Made by a program: the position numbers and the translations under genes. A stretch of 64,000 nucleotides of DNA, taken from G965202665 sp965243835. GTDB lineage: Bacteria; Actinomycetota; Acidimicrobiia; Spongiisociales; Spongiisociaceae. Positions within the stretch are counted from its first letter, which is position 1. Every line of letters starts with the position of its first letter. The stretch spans positions 1,302,001-1,366,000 of the forward strand of contig OZ251578.1 in assembly GCA_965243835.1 (NCBI GenBank). Reading direction: 5' to 3'. Positions 41,590 to 51,272 of the stretch are shown here, in pieces. The notes below the pieces were generated by a model. The model was not told the DNA's origin. It saw nothing but the letters and a program-made list of their open reading frames with translations, and did no database searches.

Positions 41590-42609
41590 ATGGACCTGAA
41601 CCGGATCAAAGCGCAGGCGGAGGAGGATGCGGGGCGGATCGGGGAGGCCTCCAGCCTGGAGGAACTGGAAGAGTTGGAATCCGCAACGCTGGGCCGCCGG
41701 TCGGAGATCGCGCAGGCCCGGCGCGGCATCGGACGACTGAACCTGCAGCAGCGCAAAGCCGCGGGACGCGTCATAGGGGAGGCCATGCAGGCCTTGGCCA
41801 AGGCGGCGGATGAGCGCCGGGCGGCTTTGCGGGAAGAGGCCGAGAACCGGTTGCTGGAGGAAGACCGGGTGGACGTCACCCTTCCCTATCGTCGTTTCCG
41901 GCGCGGCAATCACCATCTGCTGACGCTCACCATGGACGAAGCGTGCGATATTTTCCGGGCTTTGGGCTACCGGGTGGCGGAAGGGCCGGAAGTGGACCTG
42001 GCCTGGTACAACTTCGACGCCCTGAACACGCCCCCCACCCATCCTTCCCGGTTCGAGTCGGACACGATGTACGTGGAATCCTATGACGGTCGGGAACGCA
42101 CCGGCCCCGACGAGTTGCTGCTCCGCACCCAGACTTCCCCCATGCAAATCCGCTATATGGAAAAACGGGAACCGCCGGTGTACGTGGTGGTTCCGGGACG
42201 GGTGTTCCGCACCGACACCTGGGACGCCACCCACTCCCCGGTTTTCCATCAGATAGAAGGCTTGGCGGTGGACGAGGACATCACCTTCGGGGATCTGAAA
42301 GGAACCCTGGCCCATTTTGCGCGGGAGTTTTTCGGTCCGCAGGCCAAAACCCGGTTCATACCCCATTTCTTTCCGTTCACCGAACCCTCGGCGGAGATGC
42401 TGGTGTGGTGGGACGGCGCCTGGCTGGAAATGCTGGGATGCGGGATGGTGGACCCCAACGTGTTCGAAGCGGTCGGATACGACCCGGAGCGGGTGACCGG
42501 GTTTGCGTTCGGGATGGGGGTGGAGCGTCTGGCCATGGTCAAACACGGCGTGGACGACATACGGCACTTCTACGAAAACGACCTGCGCATCCTAAGGCAG
42601 TTCCGGTGA
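41590..42609 (+). CDS. pheS: Phenylalanyl-tRNA synthetase alpha subunit
   Basis: 339 aa. N-terminal coiled coil (~1-85) binds tRNA-Phe; class II catalytic domain follows. Motif 2 DTWDATHSPVFHQIEGLAVDE, GPEVDLAWYNFDALNTPPTHPSR, and motif 3 GFAFGMGVERLAMVKHGVDDIRHFYENDLRIL are complete. GTGA overlap with pheT. Confidence 0.97.
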   Translation: MDLNRIKAQAEEDAGRIGEASSLEELEELESATLGRRSEIAQARRGIGRLNLQQRKAAGRVIGEAMQALAKAADERRAALREEAENRLLEEDRVDVTLPYRRFRRGNHHLLTLTMDEACDIFRALGYRVAEGPEVDLAWYNFDALNTPPTHPSRFESDTMYVESYDGRERTGPDELLLRTQTSPMQIRYMEKREPPVYVVVPGRVFRTDTWDATHSPVFHQIEGLAVDEDITFGDLKGTLAHFAREFFGPQAKTRFIPHFFPFTEPSAEMLVWWDGAWLEMLGCGMVDPNVFEAVGYDPERVTGFAFGMGVERLAMVKHGVDDIRHFYENDLRILRQFR

Positions 42610-45008
42610 AAGTCCCCCTCGGCTGGCTGGCCGATTTTTTGGAGCTTCCCGTCTCCGACCCGCAGCAGTTGGAGGAAATACTGGCCTCCTTGGGGCACGA
42701 GGTGGAGGGCGCGGAACGCATCGTCCCCTCCTTCGAAGGGGTGGTCGTGGCCCGGGTGGAGGAGGTCGGCCCGCATCCCAACGCCGACCGCATTCGCTTG
42801 TGCCGGGTGAACGACGGGTCGCAGACCAGGCAGGTGGTGTGCGGAGCGTGGAACTTCGAGGAGGGGGCGATCGTGGCCTACGCCCGCCCCGGTTCCCGGC
42901 TCGGTTTGAACACCGACCGGCCCCTGTCGGTGGGGGTGCGGGAAATCCGGGGGACGGCCTCCCACGGGATGATCGCCTCCGCCCGGGAGTTGGGGCTGGG
43001 CGACGACCACGAGGGAATAATGGTTCTGGACCGGCTGGGGGCGGCCGGCCTCTCCGATATGGGGAGGGACTTCGCCGAAGTCGCCGGGATCGGGGACACG
43101 GTCCTGGACGTTTCCATAACTCCCAACCGGGGGGACTGCATGAGCATCCGGGGGCTGGCCCGGGAGTTGGCCGCCTACTGGGAAATTCCGCTCCGGGACG
43201 TCGCCCCCCGGCCCGCGGTCGGCCCCGTCCCGCCCGGGGCGGACATCATCATCGAGGACGCCGCCGCCTGTCCCCGGTTCGTCGGGCACGAAATAGACGG
43301 GGTGCGGATCGGTCCCTCCCCGTTGTGGATGCAGTTGCGGCTTTTGTCCATCGGGCAACGGCCCATCTCCAACGCGGTGGACGTTTCCAACTACGTGATG
43401 TGGGAGATGGGACACCCCATTCACATTTTCGACGCGGCCCAAGTGGCGGAGCGCCGCCTCATCATCCGCCGGGCCGGGCCGGGGGAAACCTTGCGCACCC
43501 TGGACGGCGCCGACCGGGAACTGACCGGGGACGACATCGTGGTCGCCGACCCGTCCGGGCCCATCGCTTTGGCGGGGGTGATGGGCGGGGAGTCCACCGA
43601 GGTGTCCGCGGACACTACCGACATCCTGGTGGAGGCGGCCAACTGGCATCCGCCCTCCATTCTTTTCACTTCCCATCGGCTGGGATTGCGCAGCGAGGCC
43701 TCCGCCCGGTTTGAGCGGGGAGTGGACCCCAACCTGTCCGGGTCGGCGGCAGCCCGGGCGGTGGAACTGATCACCGCGATCGGCGGCGGAACGGCCCGGG
43801 CGGAGGCGGTGGACCGTTACCCCGCTCCCCGCCGGCCCCGGCCGGTGCGCCTGCGGGCGGCGGACGTTTCCCGTCTGCTGGGGCCGCAACCGGACTTCGC
43901 CGACTCCCTGGTATTGCTGAACCGGCTCGGATTCTCCTCCCAAGCCGCCCCCGGGGGGGAGGCGACGGTGTCGGTTCCCACCTACCGGCCGGACGCGACC
44001 CGCCCGGCCGACTTGGTGGAGGAGATCGCCCGCCTGTACGGGTACGACCGTTTCGGGGATCGGGTGCGGCACGGAACGGACGGCTCCCTCGCCCCCGGCC
44101 AGGCGGCCCTGCGCCGGTTGCGGGAGGTGCTGGTGGGGGCCGGGTTGAGCGAGGTGCACACTTTGAGTTTCCTGCGGCAGGAGGACCTGGACGACCTGCG
44201 CATTCCCGACGACAGCCCCCGTCGCCTGGGGATCAAGGTGAAAAACCCCCTCCGGGAGGAGGAGTCCGTCCTGCGCACCACCCTCATCCCCGGCCTGATC
44301 GAGGCCGCCGCCCGCAACGCGGCCCGGGGCGCGCACCGCGAGGCGTTTTTTGAAATCGGGCGGGTGTTCTGGCGGAAGGACGACCCCGACGACCCCCGCA
44401 TCCCGCATCAACCGCGTCAGTTGGGGATTATCATCGCCGGCCCGGACGTGGACGTTTTCTCCGGGGCCAGCCTGATCGAACTGCTGTCCGAAACCGGGGG
44501 GCGCAACCTGAGCCTGCCCCAGGGCAAGCTGGCCGCCCTGCATCCGGGGCGGGGGGCCAACGTGTTCTGCGACGGGAAAGCCATCGGGTTCATGGGGGAG
44601 TTGCACCCGTCCCTGGCCCGGGAGGCGGGGTTGGAGGGGCGGGTGGTGATCGCCGAGCTGGATTTGGAGCCGCTGATCGCCCCCGTTCCCGACTGGACTT
44701 TCCGGCCGGTGTCCATGTTCCCCCCGCTGGTGTTCGACATGGCCTTCATCCTCCCCGAGGCGGTTCCGGCGGCCCGGTTGCTGTCGGTGATGCGCGTCGC
44801 CGCCGGCCCCGACCTGGAAACCTTGGAACTGTTCGACGAGTTTCGCGGGGCGTCCATCCCGGACGGGCATCGCAGTCTGGCGGTGCGGGCGACCTTGCGG
44901 GGGAGGGACCGCACCCTGACCGACGAGGAGGCGGCCCCCGTCCTGAAAGGGATCGCGGCCGCGGTGTCGGAACGGCTGGGCGGCCGACTGCGCGGGGCGG
45001 TGCAATGA
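42606..45008 (+). CDS. pheT: Phenylalanyl-tRNA synthetase beta subunit
   Basis: 800 aa from GTG 42606; the longer open frame upstream is a shadow of pheS. Order of domains: short N-terminus (KVPLGWLADFLELP), EMAP/OB tRNA-binding domain (~40-150, VGPHPNADRIRLCRVN), B3/4 editing domain (~215-380), B5 (~390-470), catalytic-like core, and the C-terminal FDX-ACB anticodon-binding domain (~705-800, FPPLVFDMAFILPE...HRSLAVRATLRGRDRTLTDEE). Full length. ATGA overlap with argF. Confidence 0.96.
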   Translation: MKVPLGWLADFLELPVSDPQQLEEILASLGHEVEGAERIVPSFEGVVVARVEEVGPHPNADRIRLCRVNDGSQTRQVVCGAWNFEEGAIVAYARPGSRLGLNTDRPLSVGVREIRGTASHGMIASARELGLGDDHEGIMVLDRLGAAGLSDMGRDFAEVAGIGDTVLDVSITPNRGDCMSIRGLARELAAYWEIPLRDVAPRPAVGPVPPGADIIIEDAAACPRFVGHEIDGVRIGPSPLWMQLRLLSIGQRPISNAVDVSNYVMWEMGHPIHIFDAAQVAERRLIIRRAGPGETLRTLDGADRELTGDDIVVADPSGPIALAGVMGGESTEVSADTTDILVEAANWHPPSILFTSHRLGLRSEASARFERGVDPNLSGSAAARAVELITAIGGGTARAEAVDRYPAPRRPRPVRLRAADVSRLLGPQPDFADSLVLLNRLGFSSQAAPGGEATVSVPTYRPDATRPADLVEEIARLYGYDRFGDRVRHGTDGSLAPGQAALRRLREVLVGAGLSEVHTLSFLRQEDLDDLRIPDDSPRRLGIKVKNPLREEESVLRTTLIPGLIEAAARNAARGAHREAFFEIGRVFWRKDDPDDPRIPHQPRQLGIIIAGPDVDVFSGASLIELLSETGGRNLSLPQGKLAALHPGRGANVFCDGKAIGFMGELHPSLAREAGLEGRVVIAELDLEPLIAPVPDWTFRPVSMFPPLVFDMAFILPEAVPAARLLSVMRVAAGPDLETLELFDEFRGASIPDGHRSLAVRATLRGRDRTLTDEEAAPVLKGIAAAVSERLGGRLRGAVQ

Positions 45009-45898
45009 GGGAAATCACCGACCTGCTGTGCATCGCCGACCTGCGAGCCGGCCAGATGGAACGGCTGGTGGAGCGGGCGGCCCGCATGAAAGCGGACCGC
45101 ACCCGGGGCGGCGCAACCCTGGCGGGCCGGAAAATCGGATTGTTCTTCGAGAAGCCGTCCGCCCGCACCCGGGTTTCTTCGGAGACGGCGGCGGTGGAGT
45201 TGGGGGCCCATCCGGTGGTGTTGGGCCAGTCGGAGGTGGGATTGGGGAGCCGGGAGAGCGCCGGGGATTTGGCCCGGATGCTGGAACGCTACCTGGATGT
45301 TTTGGCCCTGCGGGTGTTCCGCCACGGGGTCCTGGTGAAGATGGCCCGGGCCTGCTCCATTCCGGTGATCAACCTGCTGTCGGATTTGGAGCATCCCTGT
45401 CAGGCGGTGGCCGACTGGCAGACCATCGCCGAGCACCGGGAGCCGGCGGGGGCGGTGGTGGCGTACGTCGGGGACGGCAACAACGTGTGCCACAGCCTGA
45501 TGGCGGGGGCGGCCCTGCTGGGGGCCGAGGTGCGGGTGGTGGGCCCGCCCGGGTTCGCCCCCGACGCCTCCTACATTGAATACTGCGGGGAGCGGGTTTC
45601 CGTCACCGACGACTTGGCGGCGGTGGAAGGGGCGGACGTGGTGTACACCGACGTGTGGGCCTCGATGGGACAGGAGTCCGAAGCCGCCGCCCGCCGGGAG
45701 CGGTTCGCGCCCTACCGGGTGGACGAGGCCTTGTTCGCCCGGGCCCGTCCGGATGCCGTCTTTATGCACTGCCTGCCCGCCCACCGGGGGGAGGAGGCGA
45801 CCGACGGGGTGCTGGACCATCCCCGCTCCCGGGTGTTCGACCAGGCCGAAAACCGCTTGCACGCCATGAAATCGATCCTGACCGAGCTGGCCGGTTGA
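45005..45898 (+). CDS. argF: Ornithine carbamoyltransferase
   Basis: 297 aa. Makes citrulline from ornithine and carbamoyl phosphate (from carAB at 13-17 kb). The carbamoyl-phosphate loop is EKPSARTRVS (~49-58; STRTR variant with SARTR), HPCQAVADW (~139) and the ornithine-binding MHCLPAHRGEE (~254-264). In many Actinobacteria pheST is followed by argCJBDFR; here argF is the only arginine gene left, suggesting loss or relocation of the others. TTGA overlap with mpg. Confidence 0.94.
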   Translation: MREITDLLCIADLRAGQMERLVERAARMKADRTRGGATLAGRKIGLFFEKPSARTRVSSETAAVELGAHPVVLGQSEVGLGSRESAGDLARMLERYLDVLALRVFRHGVLVKMARACSIPVINLLSDLEHPCQAVADWQTIAEHREPAGAVVAYVGDGNNVCHSLMAGAALLGAEVRVVGPPGFAPDASYIEYCGERVSVTDDLAAVEGADVVYTDVWASMGQESEAAARRERFAPYRVDEALFARARPDAVFMHCLPAHRGEEATDGVLDHPRSRVFDQAENRLHAMKSILTELAG

Positions 45899-46464
45899 AC
45901 CTTTCCGACCGGAGCCCGGCGGGGGAGGGGCGGATTGACTTGTCGTCCGGGCCGGCGGCGGCCGCCCGGCGGCTCCTGGGATGCCGCTTGGTCAGCGAGA
46001 TCGGCCCCCGCGTTGCGGTGGAGATCGCGGAGACGGAGGCCTACGGCGGCTCCGATGACCCGGCTTCCCATGCCTTTCGGGGCGCCACCGACCGCAACCG
46101 GTACATGTTCGGCCCGGCCGGGACTTGGTACGTGTACCGCTCCTACGGAATACACTGGTGCCTGAACCTGGTGACCGGCCCGGCCGGGGAGGGGCAGGCG
46201 GTTCTGCTACGGGGCGGACGGGTGACGGAAGGCGGGGAAACGGCCCGGCGCCGACGGGGACGGACGGACCATTTGGCCGACGGACCGGGCAAACTAACGC
46301 AAGCCCTGGCGGTAACCGGCGAGCGGGACGGAGCCCCGGCCTTCACCGGCCGTTTGCGCCTGGAACCCGGCCCTCCGCCCGACCCCTCCCGGATACTGTC
46401 CACCCCCCGCATCGGCATCTCCCAAGCCGCAACCCGCCCCTGGCGCTTCGTTCTGGAAATATAG
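45895..46464 (+). CDS. mpg: 3-methyladenine DNA glycosylase (AAG/Mpg family)
   Basis: 189 aa from TTG 45895 (TTGA overlap with argF). Excises alkylated purines, starting base excision repair. The family core EIAETEAYGGSDDPASHAFRG (catalytic Glu), NRYMFGPAGTWYVYRSYGIHWCLNLVT (intercalating Tyr region) and DGPGKLTQALAVTGERDG is unmistakable. The substitution ETEAYGG is within family variation. No ribosome-binding site other than coupling to argF. Confidence 0.93.
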   Translation: MNLSDRSPAGEGRIDLSSGPAAAARRLLGCRLVSEIGPRVAVEIAETEAYGGSDDPASHAFRGATDRNRYMFGPAGTWYVYRSYGIHWCLNLVTGPAGEGQAVLLRGGRVTEGGETARRRRGRTDHLADGPGKLTQALAVTGERDGAPAFTGRLRLEPGPPPDPSRILSTPRIGISQAATRPWRFVLEI

Positions 46465-46520
46465 AACCTTCCATTGCGGGGAAGGGGCCGATTATGCGCG
46501 GCGGAGGCGGGCGGATGCGC

Positions 46521-46526
46521 TAAAGT
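46521..46526 (+). promoter_or_regulatory. Likely -10 box of dnaE
   Basis: TAAAGT in the context GCGCTAAAGTAAG, giving a leader of about 65 nt before the dnaE ATG. Same hexamer as at pyrR and mihF. Confidence 0.4.
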
Positions 46527-46597
46527 AAGCCCGGCGCTTCCCCGCGTACGGATTGTTCCCGCCCGCGGGCCAACCCGTTTTCCGGGGAAAACGACAA

Positions 46598-49500
46598 ATG
46601 TCCAAAGATGATTTCGTCCATCTGCACGTGCACAGCGAGTACTCCATGCTGGACGGAGCGGCCCGCATCGACGAGTTGATGGAGGCGGTGGTCGCCGACG
46701 GCGGGCGGGCCGTCGGGTTGACCGACCACGGGGTGCTGTACGGGGTGGTGGATTTCTACCGGGCGGCCCGCGCCCGCGACCTGACCCCGGTGCTGGGGGT
46801 GGAGGCCTACCTGACCGCCGGTTCCCGTTTCGACCGTCCCCCGCCCGTCTCCAACACCCGCTATCACATAACATTGTTGGCCGAAAACCAAACCGGCTAC
46901 GCCAATCTGGTGAAACTGGTCAGCCGGGCCTACCTGGAGGGCTTCTACTACAAACCGCGCGTGGACCGGGAACTGCTGTCCGAATACGCGGAGGGGTTGA
47001 TCGCCACCACCGGTTGCCTGGGCGGACAGATACCGCAGTTGCTGGCCCCCGACGCTTCCCGCGAGGAGGGCAACACCGGCGGGGTGCGGGATGCGGAGGC
47101 CGCCTATCGCACGGCCGGCCTTTACCAGGACATATTCGGCAAAGACAACTTTTTCATCGAGCTCCAAAACCACGGCTTGGAGCCCCAGCGGAGGATTTTG
47201 GACGATCTGATGGACATCTCCCGCCGTCTGGAGGCTCCTCTTTTAGCCACCAACGACATCCACTACACCCAACAGGAGCAGGCGACGGCGCATGACGCCC
47301 TGCTCTGCATTCAGACCGCCTCCAACATCGCCGACGAGAACCGCCTCAAGTTCGACACGGAAGAGTTCTATCTGAAAACTTCCCGTCAGATGCGGGACCT
47401 GTTTCCCGAGGACCGGTTTCCCGGGGCGTGCGACAACACGTTGTGGATAGCGGAACGTTCCGAGGTGCGGATCGACTTCGACCAGATTCTGCTCCCCCAT
47501 TTCGGGGTGCCCGCCGGTCACACCTCCCTCTCCTACCTGCGCGAGTTGGTGCTGGAGGGGGCCCGTTCCCGCTACGGGGCGGTGGAGGGGGAGGTTGCGC
47601 AACGGATCGAGCACGAGTTGCGGATCATCGAGGAAATGGGTTTCCCCGACTATTTCCTGATCGTGTGGGACCTGGTCCGCTACGCCCGGGAGCACGGCGT
47701 CCGGGTGGGGCCGGGGCGGGGATCGGCCGCCGGATCCATCGTGGCCTACTCCCTGCGCATCACCGACCTGGACCCCCTCCGCTACGGCCTCATCTTCGAG
47801 CGTTTTCTCAATCCGGGCCGTCGGGAAATGCCCGATATCGACATTGATTTCGATGAACGCCACCGGGGCCGGGTCATCCAGTACCTGGTGGACAAGTACG
47901 GGTCGGAGCATGTGGCGCAGATCGTCACCTTCTCCACCATCAAGGGCAAGCAGGCCATCCGGGATTCGGCCCGGGTGCTGGGCATGTCCTACGAGGTCGG
48001 CGACCGCTTGGCCAAGCTGATGCCGGAGGCCGTGCTGGGCCGGGAAGCCAGCCTCGATATCTGCTTAACCCCCCCCGACGAAGATTCGGAAAGCCTGGTC
48101 AAGGACTGGTACGCCAACGCCTCCGGCTTGCGCGAGGCCTGTCAGGAGGAGGACGCCAAAAAAGTGATCGACACCGCCCGCGGCCTGGAGCACCTGCGCC
48201 GACAGGATTCCATCCACGCCGCGGCGGTGGTCATCTCCCCGCAACCCTTGACGGAACTGGTACCGTTGCAACGCAAAGGGGACGACAAAGAAGTGGTTAC
48301 CCAGTACGAGATGGGGGCGATCGAGGCCTTGGGATTGCTGAAAATGGACATTCTCGGCTTGCGCACCCTGTCCACCCTGGACAAATGCCAGGACCTGGTG
48401 GAAACCGCCCGCGGCCTGCGGCCCGACATCGACAACGTGGACCTGCGGGACGCCAAAACCTTCGACCTGCTGTGCCGGGGGGACACGGTGGGCGTTTTCC
48501 AACTGGAAGGTTCGGCTATGAGGGCTTTGATACGAAGCCTGCAACCCGACCGATTCGAGGACATCATCGCCCTGGTGGCACTCTACCGGCCCGGCCCGAT
48601 GTCCAACGACTGGCACAACGCCTACGCGGAACGCAAAAACGGCCGCCGCCGGGTGGAGTATCCGCATCCGGCAACCGAGGATGCCCTGCGGGACACCTAC
48701 GGCCTGATGATCTACCAGGAGCAGGTGATGGAAATCGCCCGGCAGATCGCCGGTTATTCAATGGCCGACGCCGACGCCCTCCGCAAGGCGATGGGCAAGA
48801 AAATCCCCGCCATTATGAAAGCGGAGCGGGAGAAGTTCGTCAACGGGGCGCAGTCCCAGGGACACTCGTCGGAGTTGGGAGGGTCCCTGTTTGATTCCAT
48901 CGAAGGGTTCGCCGGGTACGGGTTCAACAAGTCGCACAGCGCCGCCTACGGCCTGCTCGCCTATCAGACCGCTTATCTGAAAGCCAACTACCCGGCGGAA
49001 TACATGGCCGCCCTGCTCACCTCGGTGCGTCGGGACAAGGACAAAACCGCCCTCTACCTGAGCGAATGCCGCGCCATGGGGCTGAACGTGGTCTGCCCGT
49101 CGGTCAACCACGCCGAAAGCGACTACGCGGTGGTGGGCGAGGAGATTATGTTCGGCATGGCCGCGGTGCGCAACGTGGGACCGCGGGTGGTGGATTTCAT
49201 AGTGGAAGAACGGGGAAGCGAACAGGGTCCGTTCACCGATTTCGTTGATTTTCTCAACCGGGTGAATCTGCTGGTGCTGAACAGGGGCACGGTGGGTTCG
49301 CTGATCAAGGCGGGGGCCTTCGACGCCTTGGGCCATTCCCGCAAAGGCCTCTCGGAGGCCATGGAGACCATGATGGAACCCGTTATCACCCGCCGCCGCA
49401 ACGAGGACAAAGGCCAATTCGGTTTGTTCGGGGAAGCCGACGCGGGGGCGGATCGGCGCACGGCGGAAATTTCCACCGAGGAGTGGCGGCAGTCGACGCG

Positions 49501-50125
49501 CTTGGCCTTCGAGAAGGAAATGCTGGGAATGTACGTGTCCGATCACCCCCTGCTGGGAGCGGGCCGCCGGGTTCTCAACTTGGCCGACTGCTCCATTGTG
49601 GATTTATGGGATCGCAACGACGCCGACCCGGTGAAAGTGATCGGCATAGTGGGCAAGATCACCCGCCGCTACACCCGCAACGGCGAGTTGATGATTTTCT
49701 TCGAGTTGGAGGATACGGCCAGCTCGGTGGAGGTGCTGGCCTTCCCCCGCACGGTGCGGGAGAGCGGAGATCAGATCGAAGAGGACGCCATCGTGCTGGT
49801 GGAAGGCCGTCTCAACCGCACTGAAGAAGAAGTCAAAGTGCGGGCCTACAATATAAAACAGCCGACCATCCGCACCTACGAGGACTACCCGTTGCGGGTG
49901 GACCCGGAGACGATGGTGCCGGAGACGGCGCACCGGCTGAAGCAAATTCTGGCCAACCATCGGGGCAAGGTCCCGGTGATGTTGCACATGGTCGCCGCCG
50001 GCGGAGCCGGGAGCAAAGTTTTGCGGTTGGGGGCTGATTTTGCGATTGAGCCCTCCTCCACCCTGGACGGTGAAATCGCGGAACTGTTGGGAGCGGAGGC
50101 CCTGGCCATGCCGGGGGCCGGATAA
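46598..50125 (+). CDS. dnaE: DNA polymerase III alpha subunit
   Basis: 1175 aa from ATG 46598. Replicative polymerase. N-terminal PHP domain (FVHLHVHSEYSMLDGAARI, GLTDHGVLYGVVDFY), then the C-family polymerase core with GPGRGSAAGSIVAYSL and the catalytic acidic motif PDIDIDFDERHRGRVIQYL (~410-430). The late helix-hairpin-helix and C-terminal OB domain (VIGIVGKITRRYTRNGELMIFFELED) are present. Full length, no intein. Matches DnaE1, not the mutasome DnaE2. Confidence 0.97.
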   Translation: MSKDDFVHLHVHSEYSMLDGAARIDELMEAVVADGGRAVGLTDHGVLYGVVDFYRAARARDLTPVLGVEAYLTAGSRFDRPPPVSNTRYHITLLAENQTGYANLVKLVSRAYLEGFYYKPRVDRELLSEYAEGLIATTGCLGGQIPQLLAPDASREEGNTGGVRDAEAAYRTAGLYQDIFGKDNFFIELQNHGLEPQRRILDDLMDISRRLEAPLLATNDIHYTQQEQATAHDALLCIQTASNIADENRLKFDTEEFYLKTSRQMRDLFPEDRFPGACDNTLWIAERSEVRIDFDQILLPHFGVPAGHTSLSYLRELVLEGARSRYGAVEGEVAQRIEHELRIIEEMGFPDYFLIVWDLVRYAREHGVRVGPGRGSAAGSIVAYSLRITDLDPLRYGLIFERFLNPGRREMPDIDIDFDERHRGRVIQYLVDKYGSEHVAQIVTFSTIKGKQAIRDSARVLGMSYEVGDRLAKLMPEAVLGREASLDICLTPPDEDSESLVKDWYANASGLREACQEEDAKKVIDTARGLEHLRRQDSIHAAAVVISPQPLTELVPLQRKGDDKEVVTQYEMGAIEALGLLKMDILGLRTLSTLDKCQDLVETARGLRPDIDNVDLRDAKTFDLLCRGDTVGVFQLEGSAMRALIRSLQPDRFEDIIALVALYRPGPMSNDWHNAYAERKNGRRRVEYPHPATEDALRDTYGLMIYQEQVMEIARQIAGYSMADADALRKAMGKKIPAIMKAEREKFVNGAQSQGHSSELGGSLFDSIEGFAGYGFNKSHSAAYGLLAYQTAYLKANYPAEYMAALLTSVRRDKDKTALYLSECRAMGLNVVCPSVNHAESDYAVVGEEIMFGMAAVRNVGPRVVDFIVEERGSEQGPFTDFVDFLNRVNLLVLNRGTVGSLIKAGAFDALGHSRKGLSEAMETMMEPVITRRRNEDKGQFGLFGEADAGADRRTAEISTEEWRQSTRLAFEKEMLGMYVSDHPLLGAGRRVLNLADCSIVDLWDRNDADPVKVIGIVGKITRRYTRNGELMIFFELEDTASSVEVLAFPRTVRESGDQIEEDAIVLVEGRLNRTEEEVKVRAYNIKQPTIRTYEDYPLRVDPETMVPETAHRLKQILANHRGKVPVMLHMVAAGGAGSKVLRLGADFAIEPSSTLDGEIAELLGAEALAMPGAG

Positions 50126-50167
50126 GGATTTCGCGCCGGGAGACGCGAGACGGAAAGGAGGCGGGCG

Positions 50168-50392
50168 GTGGCCGAGTTTGACGTGGACGCAATGCTGGAA
50201 CGTTTCCGGGACCGGGCGCAGGCGGTGCAGGAGCGGGGCTTGCCGCCGGTGGCGGGGGAGGGCCGACGGGCCTTTGTGGAGCAGGCCGAGCGGGATTTCA
50301 CCGACTTCGCCCTAGTGGGGTCCGCCGTCTGGTCGGTGGAGGACGGCCAGCTGGTGTTGCGCATCCCCCTGGCCGGCGGCGGCGCGGCGTAG
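50168..50392 (+). CDS. Small conserved hypothetical protein downstream of dnaE
   Basis: 74 aa from GTG 50168 with GAAAGGAGG upstream. Sequence MAEFDVDAMLERFRDRAQAVQ...LPPVAGEGRRAFVEQAERDFTDFALVGSAVWSVEDGQLVLRIPL: a helical N-half, a short YxDFAxxG-like segment and two beta strands. I believe similar short proteins occur next to dnaE in other Acidimicrobiia, but I cannot check this here. Function unknown; probably cotranscribed with dnaE. Confidence 0.7.
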   Translation: MAEFDVDAMLERFRDRAQAVQERGLPPVAGEGRRAFVEQAERDFTDFALVGSAVWSVEDGQLVLRIPLAGGGAA

Positions 50393-50424
50393 CCCTCGCG
50401 GGTCCCCGAGGAAGGGAGGAGGAG

Positions 50425-51192
50425 ATGATGGAAACAGCCCTTTTACGGGACGAGTTGGAGAAGCAGGGGGAGCGGATGGCGGACGCCGTCGCCCGCGCCG
50501 GGCCGGACCGCCCCGCTCCCACCTGCCCGGACTGGAACGTGCGGGAGTTGGCGCATCACACCGGCCGGGTTCACCGGTGGGCGACCGGGGTGGTGGCCCA
50601 GGCCCAAGACCAGCCCTGGAGCGACCCGAAGTTGATAATCCCGGAGGGCTGGCCTCCGCCGGCGCGTTTGGCCGACTGGCTCCGGGAGGGGTTGGCGGGG
50701 TTGCTCTCGGCCTTGGGGGAGGCCCCCGACGACTTGCGGTGCTGGACTTTCTTCGGCGATCCGCACCCCAAGGCTTTTTGGACCCGCCGGATGGCGCACG
50801 AGACGGCGGTGCACCGTTGGGACGCCGAGCTGGCGGCGGAGATGGAACCGGCCGGGTTCTCCCCGGAGTTTGCGGCCGACGGGGTGGACGAGTTGCTGAC
50901 CATGTTCGTAAAACGCACCCGGGGACGTTCCGCTACCCCGTTTTTAACCGCCCCCCGGCCGGTGACCCTGCACGTCGCGGCCGCCGACGTCGATGCCCGG
51001 TGGACGGTTGACTTCGGACCGGAGGGGGCCGCGGGGCGACGGGGAGGGGAGGCGCGGGAGGCGCAGTGCGCGGTGTCCGCCCCGGCCGGGTCCCTGTATC
51101 CCTTTCTGTGGAACCGGCTTTCCCCCGACGACATCCGGGCGGAAGGCGACCGGGAGGTTCTGGAGTTCTGGCGGAACCACAGTTCTTTTTAA
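50425..51192 (+). CDS. Maleylpyruvate isomerase-family (DinB-like, mycothiol-dependent) protein
   Basis: 255 aa from ATG 50425 (or 50428), directly after GGGAGGAGGAG. The N-terminal four-helix DinB/MDMPI domain has the signatures PTCPDWNVRELAHHTGRVHRW and RRMAHETAVHRWDAEL, in which the histidines form the metal site; a C-terminal SCP2-like domain follows (~160-250). The family includes mycothiol-dependent maleylpyruvate isomerase, but most members are of unknown substrate. Its presence is consistent with a mycothiol-using actinobacterium. Confidence 0.82.
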   Translation: MMETALLRDELEKQGERMADAVARAGPDRPAPTCPDWNVRELAHHTGRVHRWATGVVAQAQDQPWSDPKLIIPEGWPPPARLADWLREGLAGLLSALGEAPDDLRCWTFFGDPHPKAFWTRRMAHETAVHRWDAELAAEMEPAGFSPEFAADGVDELLTMFVKRTRGRSATPFLTAPRPVTLHVAAADVDARWTVDFGPEGAAGRRGGEAREAQCAVSAPAGSLYPFLWNRLSPDDIRAEGDREVLEFWRNHSSF

Positions 51193-51213
51193 TCGCCGCC
51201 GACGGATTTCCGT

Positions 51214-51244
51214 CTTTCGCCGGCGAAAGGGTGTAATTTATAAT
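51214..51244 (+). promoter_or_regulatory. thyA promoter with perfect 16-bp palindrome
   Basis: CTTTCGCCGGCGAAAG (51214-51229) is a perfect palindrome, followed by a consensus TATAAT (51239-51244). The palindrome covers the -35 to spacer region, where a repressor would block polymerase. It may alternatively act as a hairpin ending the upstream transcript. GGGAGG then precedes the GTG start at 51273. Confidence 0.5.
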
Positions 51245-51272
51245 TGACAGTTGACAAACGGGAGGACGCGAG

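Noticed and set aside
46598..50125. Intein or split in dnaE
   Set aside because: All polymerase motifs are continuous and the length is normal for DnaE1.
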